This document shows positions 5,953 to 9,004 of a DNA stretch of 9,004 bases, one piece after another. The stretch is from Paracoccaceae bacterium (GTDB lineage: Bacteria; Pseudomonadota; Alphaproteobacteria; Rhodobacterales; Rhodobacteraceae). The position numbers and the translations under genes are program-made. The notes beneath the pieces are model-generated. The model had not been told where the DNA came from, did not search any database, and was given only the letters and a program-made list of their open reading frames with translations. The first letter of the stretch is position 1, and each line of letters starts with the position of its first letter. Location of the stretch: NCBI GenBank assembly GCA_003565055.1, contig PXDM01000430.1:1-9004 (forward strand), in the 5' to 3' direction.

Positions 5953-7493
5953 CGAGACGGCGCGGCCCCCGTCATCGCTGATCCCGTCAATATACCACCA
6001 GGCATAGCCGTCCGCCGCGACATGGGTGCGGAAATCCGGTCGCTGAGCACCGCTGCCGCGGCATGTTTGCCCGAGAGCGCTGCCATCGGCACACCCGCCC
6101 CGGGATGCACCCCGCCCCCCGCCAGATAGAGCCCCGCCACCCGCGTCCGCGCCGTGGGCCGCAGGAAGGTCGCCAGCGTGCTGTCCGGGCTGCGTCCGTA
6201 AAGCGCCCCGCGACTGTGCGGGAATAGCTGCGCGAAACGCGCCGGACTGGTCAAGGTCTCGGTCTTGGGGCTCAGATGCAGCCCGAAAGCGTTCAGCCGC
6301 CTGCAGGGATAAGTCTCGCATGGGATGTCCTCGGGGTTGGGGCCGGTCGCGGGCGCGTTGAGGATGAACTGGAACCGCTCCGGCCCGTCGGGCAGGCCGC
6401 CTGCGCGGTCCTGCGCGCAGACATAGATCGTGGGGTCGCGCGGGATCTCGCCACGCGCAAGCGGGCCGAATTCGCGCGCGGCGTCATCGGCGAAAAAGAC
6501 CGTGTGATAGGCCAGTGCCTCCGGCCCCAGACCCTGCGCGCCGACCTCTGCGGCCAGCGTCCAGACATGCGCCGAGAGGCTGCGCGGCTGGACCTGCGCG
6601 CGGGCCACAGCGGGCGCGGCCATCAGATGCGGCAGGGCCGCCGGATCACCGTTGAAGATGATCTGCCGCGCGGCGATGCGCTCCCCCCCGGCAAGTTCCG
6701 CGCCTGTGATCTGTCCGGCCTCGGCGATCAGCCGCGTGACGGGCGCGTTCAGCCGCAGCACCCCGCCGAGGCTTGTGAATACCTCCGCCAGCGCCTGCGC
6801 GAGCCGCGCCATGCCGCCTGCGACCGACCAGACGCCCGCCGCTTCCGCCTGCCAGATCAGCGCGAGGATCGCAGGCGCGCGCAGCGGATTGCCGCCCACA
6901 TAGGTCGCATAGCGCCCGAACAACTGGCGCAGGCGCGGGTCGGTGAAACTGCGCGCCAGTGCGCGCTCCAGCGTCAGGCCGGGGCGCAGCCAGGGCAACA
7001 CGCGCGGGTCAGAGAGGGCCGCGCGGGCGGATCCCAGCGCGTTGGGGCGTGGCGCGTGCATGATCGGGTCCGCGAAGGCGCGATAGAGCGCCGCCGTAGC
7101 GCGGTCGAAGGCCAGAAACTCGGCGCGGGCCTTGGCCCCGAAGGCCGTGCCGATCGCATCGGCATTGGCCGCCCCGTCGCGGACCAGATCGAGCCGCGCC
7201 CCGCAGCGCCAGAAATGGCGCGCGATGACCGGCAGCGGCGTCAGCGTGAGATGCGCGTCAAGCGAGGTGTCAGCCGCAGCGAACAGATCCTCGAAGACAG
7301 CGCGCATGGTCAGCACGGTCGGGCCTGCATCGACCGGCCCTGCGGGGCTGGGCGTCGTGCGCATCTTGCCACCGGGCCAGTCATGCGCCTCCAGCAGCGT
7401 CACAGGCACGCCCGCCGCTGCCAGCCGGATGCTGGCCGCCAAGCCGCCCATGCCCGCACCGATTACGAGGACCGAGTCTTTTTCTCCGCTCAT
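5949..7493 (-). CDS. crtD: 1-hydroxycarotenoid 3,4-desaturase (methoxyneurosporene dehydrogenase)
   Basis: The 514-residue product is a phytoene-desaturase-type flavoprotein. It has an N-terminal dinucleotide fold GAGMGG (12-17), E35 at the end of the second strand for the ribose, the PGGKMRT segment (40-46), DAGPTVLTM (about 56-64), and the C-terminal family motif GGGVHPGAGVPMAALSG (459-475). CrtD introduces the 3,4 double bond into 1-hydroxy carotenoids after CrtC and acts at the membrane. Assignment to CrtD rather than CrtI rests on the tight linkage to crtC and crtE and the Rhodobacter-like order. Typical CrtD character stops around AAAVLSD (485); the last 29 residues have poorer codon use (ATA, GGA, TCA present) and overlap sequence that reads as CrtC in another frame. 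The start ATG 7493 is the only one before GAGMGG; it has no Shine-Dalgarno, and a promoter lies directly in front. Confidence 0.93.
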   Translation of the reverse strand: MSGEKDSVLVIGAGMGGLAASIRLAAAGVPVTLLEAHDWPGGKMRTTPSPAGPVDAGPTVLTMRAVFEDLFAAADTSLDAHLTLTPLPVIARHFWRCGARLDLVRDGAANADAIGTAFGAKARAEFLAFDRATAALYRAFADPIMHAPRPNALGSARAALSDPRVLPWLRPGLTLERALARSFTDPRLRQLFGRYATYVGGNPLRAPAILALIWQAEAAGVWSVAGGMARLAQALAEVFTSLGGVLRLNAPVTRLIAEAGQITGAELAGGERIAARQIIFNGDPAALPHLMAAPAVARAQVQPRSLSAHVWTLAAEVGAQGLGPEALAYHTVFFADDAAREFGPLARGEIPRDPTIYVCAQDRAGGLPDGPERFQFILNAPATGPNPEDIPCETYPCRRLNAFGLHLSPKTETLTSPARFAQLFPHSRGALYGRSPDSTLATFLRPTARTRVAGLYLAGGGVHPGAGVPMAALSGKHAAAAVLSDRISAPMSRRTAMPGGILTGSAMTGAAPSR

Positions 7494-7500
7494 GTCAGAG

Positions 7501-7529
7501 ATTCTTGACTCTTTCGCCCAAGCTGTCCA
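7501..7529 (-). promoter_or_regulatory. Probable crtD(C) promoter
   Basis: On the minus strand TGGACA (7529-7524, five of six with TTGACA) is followed after 17 bases by AAGAAT (7506-7501, four of six with TATAAT). Transcription would begin at about 7494-7495, one or two bases before the crtD ATG at 7493. The -35 lies inside the left PpsR/CrtJ-type site. Confidence 0.5.
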
Positions 7530-7533
7530 GTAT
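7505..7533 (+). promoter_or_regulatory. Possible crtE(F) promoter
   Basis: TTGACT (7505-7510, five of six with TTGACA) is followed after 17 bases by CAGTAT (7528-7533, three of six). TATTAT at 7531-7536 is a better -10 by sequence but would need a 20-base spacer. The left PpsR/CrtJ-type site covers either -10. The 5' leader would be about 48 bases. Confidence 0.35.
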
Positions 7534-7541
7534 TATTTACA
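7524..7541. promoter_or_regulatory. PpsR/CrtJ operator, left site (TGT-N12-ACA)
   Basis: TGT-CCAGTATTATTT-ACA exactly fits the TGT-N12-ACA consensus bound by PpsR/CrtJ, the redox- and light-responsive repressor of bch, crt and puc genes in purple bacteria. It sits between divergent crtD and crtE and overlaps the proposed crtD -35 and crtE -10. Confidence 0.75.
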
Positions 7542-7547
7542 CATATA

Positions 7548-7565
7548 TGTCCATATGGACTGACA
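7548..7565. promoter_or_regulatory. PpsR/CrtJ operator, right site (TGT-N12-ACA)
   Basis: TGT-CCATATGGACTG-ACA is a second exact TGT-N12-ACA match, six bases after the left site (24 bases centre to centre). Paired sites permit cooperative binding by PpsR/CrtJ. It contains a perfect 12-base palindrome GTCCATATGGAC (7549-7560), off-centre with respect to the TGT/ACA dyad. Confidence 0.7.
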
Positions 7566-7587
7566 CCCTTGACCAAGCGAGGCTGAA

Positions 7588-8457
7588 ATGGACCTGAGCA
7601 AGCGAATCGACCGGGCGATGACCAACGCGATCACGCAGGCGCAGGGGGCGGGCGATGCAGCGCCGGGGCGACTGGCCGCCGCGCTGAATTACGCCGTGAC
7701 GCCGGGCGGCGCACGCATCCGGCCCACGATCTGCCTCTCGGTCGCCCGCGCCTGCGGCGATGACCGCCCCGCGCTCTCGGACCGGGCGGCGACGGCGCTG
7801 GAGCTGATCCATTGCGCGAGCCTCGTCCATGACGACCTGCCTGCCTTTGACGACGCGGATTTCCGGCGCGGCAAGCCGACCGTGCATCTGGCCTTTTCCG
7901 AACCGCTCGCGGTGCTCACGGGTGACAGCCTGATCATAGCGGCCTTTGATACGCTCGCGGGCGCGGATGACGCAGACGCGCTGCGCGCCCTGCGCCTCGT
8001 GCGGCTGCTCGCGCGCCACACAGGCATGCCGCATGGCATCTGCGCGGGGCAGGGCTGGGAAAGCGAAGCCAAAGTCGATCTCGGGGCTTATCACCGCTCG
8101 AAAACCGCCGCGCTTTTTGTGGCCGCGACCCAGATGGGCGCGCTGGCAGCGGGCCATGAGCCCGAGCCATGGGAGGAGCTTGGCGCGCGCATCGGCGAGG
8201 CGTTTCAGGTCGCCGATGACCTGCGCGACGCGCTCTATTCCGAGGCCGATCTCGGCAAGCCTGCGGGCCAGGACGCGATGCATCAGCGCCCCTCCGCAGT
8301 CGAGGAATACGGCGTGCAGGGCGCGATCAAGCATCTGCAGGACATTCTCAGCGGCGCGATTGCCTCGATTCCCTCCTGCCCCGGCGAGGGCCAGCTTGCG
8401 CAGCTCGTGCGGCTCTATGCTGAACGCATGACCCCGGTCGCGCCCGCACGGGTCTGA
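7588..8457 (+). CDS. crtE: Geranylgeranyl diphosphate synthase
   Basis: The 289-residue product is a trans-isoprenyl diphosphate synthase. It has the PGGARIRPT segment (39-47; Ala replaces the usual Lys of GGKR, which I recall as normal in Rhodobacter CrtE), the first aspartate-rich motif HDDLPAFDDADFRRG (81-95) with D82, D83 and D88 for magnesium-diphosphate binding, TGDSLI (111-116), GQGWE (154-158), and the second aspartate-rich motif QVADDLRD (207-214; D210, D211, D214). It condenses isopentenyl diphosphate with allylic diphosphates to the C20 precursor of carotenoids and of the bacteriochlorophyll tail, in the cytoplasm. GAGG (7579-7582) lies five bases before the ATG. crtF follows after four bases, so they form an operon. 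Control is expected through the PpsR/CrtJ sites 23 bases upstream of the start codon and beyond. Confidence 0.95.
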   Translation: MDLSKRIDRAMTNAITQAQGAGDAAPGRLAAALNYAVTPGGARIRPTICLSVARACGDDRPALSDRAATALELIHCASLVHDDLPAFDDADFRRGKPTVHLAFSEPLAVLTGDSLIIAAFDTLAGADDADALRALRLVRLLARHTGMPHGICAGQGWESEAKVDLGAYHRSKTAALFVAATQMGALAAGHEPEPWEELGARIGEAFQVADDLRDALYSEADLGKPAGQDAMHQRPSAVEEYGVQGAIKHLQDILSGAIASIPSCPGEGQLAQLVRLYAERMTPVAPARV

Positions 8458-8461
8458 GCGC

Positions 8462-9004
8462 ATGACCGACCTGCCCGCGCCCGATCTGCCCTTCCGGCCG
8501 CAGGGCTGGGTCAACCGGCTGGTCGCAGCGCCCGGCTTTCAACGCTTCTGCGCGCGCATGCCGGGGCTGCGTGCGATCCTGCGCCGCGAAGGGGCGGCGC
8601 TGTTTGATCTGATGCAGGGCTTCGTGCAGAGCCAGATGCTCATGGCGCTGGTCGAATTGCGCGTGCTCCACCATCTCGCCGATGGACCGACGACTGCGTC
8701 CGCACTCGCGGCGCGGCTGAATGTCCCGCCCGAGCGTATGGCGATCCTGCTGCAAGCCGGGGCCGCGATGCAGCTTTTGCGCCGCAAGGGCGACACATTC
8801 ACGCTCGCGCGGCGCGGCGCGGCCTTTCTCGCCGTTCCGGGGCTCGCGGATATGGTGCGCCACCATGATGTGCTCTACCGCGACCTGAGCGATCCCGTGG
8901 CCTTCATCAAGGGCGAGACCGATCCCGAGCTCGCCCGCTTCTGGCCCTATGTCTTCGGCGCGCAAGGCCCGATGGATGCGCAGGTCACGGCGCGCTATTC
9001 GCAT
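8462..9004 (+). CDS. crtF: Hydroxyneurosporene O-methyltransferase, N-terminal part, cut by the right edge
   Basis: 181 residues are visible, a little under half of the usual roughly 390. CrtF uses S-adenosylmethionine to methylate the 1-hydroxyl of hydroxyneurosporene or demethylspheroidene, giving the 1-methoxy group of spheroidene-type carotenoids. The visible part is the helical dimerisation and winged-helix-like domain: FDLMQGFVQSQMLMALVEL (48-66), LHHLADGPTTASALAARLNV (69-88), PPERMAILLQAGAAMQLLRR (89-108), then the TLARRGAAFL wing (114-123) and YRDLSDP (139-145). The SAM-binding Rossmann fold with its glycine motif lies beyond the edge. The ATG is four bases after the crtE stop with no strong ribosome-binding site, consistent with coupling to crtE. 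The frame is open to the edge. In Rhodobacter bchCXYZ and puf genes follow. Confidence 0.9.
   Translation, partial: MTDLPAPDLPFRPQGWVNRLVAAPGFQRFCARMPGLRAILRREGAALFDLMQGFVQSQMLMALVELRVLHHLADGPTTASALAARLNVPPERMAILLQAGAAMQLLRRKGDTFTLARRGAAFLAVPGLADMVRHHDVLYRDLSDPVAFIKGETDPELARFWPYVFGAQGPMDAQVTARYSH

Noticed and set aside
4999..6129. Plus-strand 376-codon frame
   Set aside because: Antisense to crtC and the end of crtD, which have clear family motifs.
5953..6321. crtC beginning at ATG 6321 in the same frame
   Set aside because: Most of this stretch is out-of-frame crtD coding sequence with no CrtC similarity; only the last 30 or so codons look like CrtC.
6276..7508. Plus-strand 410-codon frame
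   Set aside because: Antisense to crtD, rich in Arg and low in family features; typical of GC-rich shadow frames.
7537..8514. Minus-strand 325-codon frame
   Set aside because: Antisense to crtE, whose two aspartate-rich motifs are intact on the plus strand.

Overview
This GC-rich window almost certainly comes from an alphaproteobacterium of the order Rhodobacterales (Rhodobacter/Roseobacter type) able to make a photosynthetic apparatus. The right half holds the spheroidene-type carotenoid genes crtC, crtD, crtE and the start of crtF. They sit in the order and orientation known from Rhodobacter photosynthesis gene clusters: crtDC transcribed leftwards, crtEF rightwards, divergent from a short control region. 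The left half holds ordinary chromosomal genes: ribosomal proteins S15 and L28, the MeaB-type GTPase, and a tRNA-Gly. No insertion sequence, phage gene or CRISPR array is visible.

Layout. 1-994 (minus): N-terminal 331 residues of an acidic, membrane-anchored or secreted RTX (calcium-binding repeat) protein that runs off the left edge; three nearly identical 19-residue motifs precede the RTX repeats. 995-1283: divergent intergenic region with a structured rpsO leader. 1284-1553 rpsO with a strong terminator. 1678-2706 meaB. 2813-3100 rpmB with a strong terminator. 3158-3638: gap without a convincing gene, holding a terminator-like hairpin with a competing upstream arm. 3639-3712 (minus): tRNA-Gly(TCC). 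3747-4937 (minus): fosmidomycin-resistance-type (Fsr) MFS transporter. 5083-7493 (minus): crtD then crtC, overlapping by at least GTGA. 7494-7587: crtD/crtE control region with two TGT-N12-ACA (PpsR/CrtJ) sites. 7588-8457 crtE. 8462-9004 crtF, cut by the right edge.

How the genes work together. CrtE makes geranylgeranyl diphosphate, the C20 precursor of carotenoids and of the bacteriochlorophyll tail. Further along the spheroidene/spirilloxanthin route, CrtC hydrates the psi end of neurosporene or lycopene, CrtD adds the 3,4 double bond, and CrtF O-methylates the 1-hydroxyl. All four enzymes meet at one control region with two sites for the aerobic repressor PpsR/CrtJ, as expected for oxygen- and light-controlled pigment synthesis. 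The phytoene genes crtB and crtI, often next to crtC in Rhodobacter, are not here. Instead the cluster borders a transporter of the family that exports fosmidomycin, an inhibitor of the MEP isoprenoid pathway.

The most notable points are: (1) a clear CrtC N-terminal motif (WWYIDG...SDDG) in the crtC frame, inside the end of crtD and upstream of any usual start codon in that frame; (2) the three-copy motif in the RTX protein, whose copies differ mostly at synonymous sites; (3) a crtD/crtE control region in which two antiparallel promoters appear to occupy the same DNA, with an apparently leaderless crtD.
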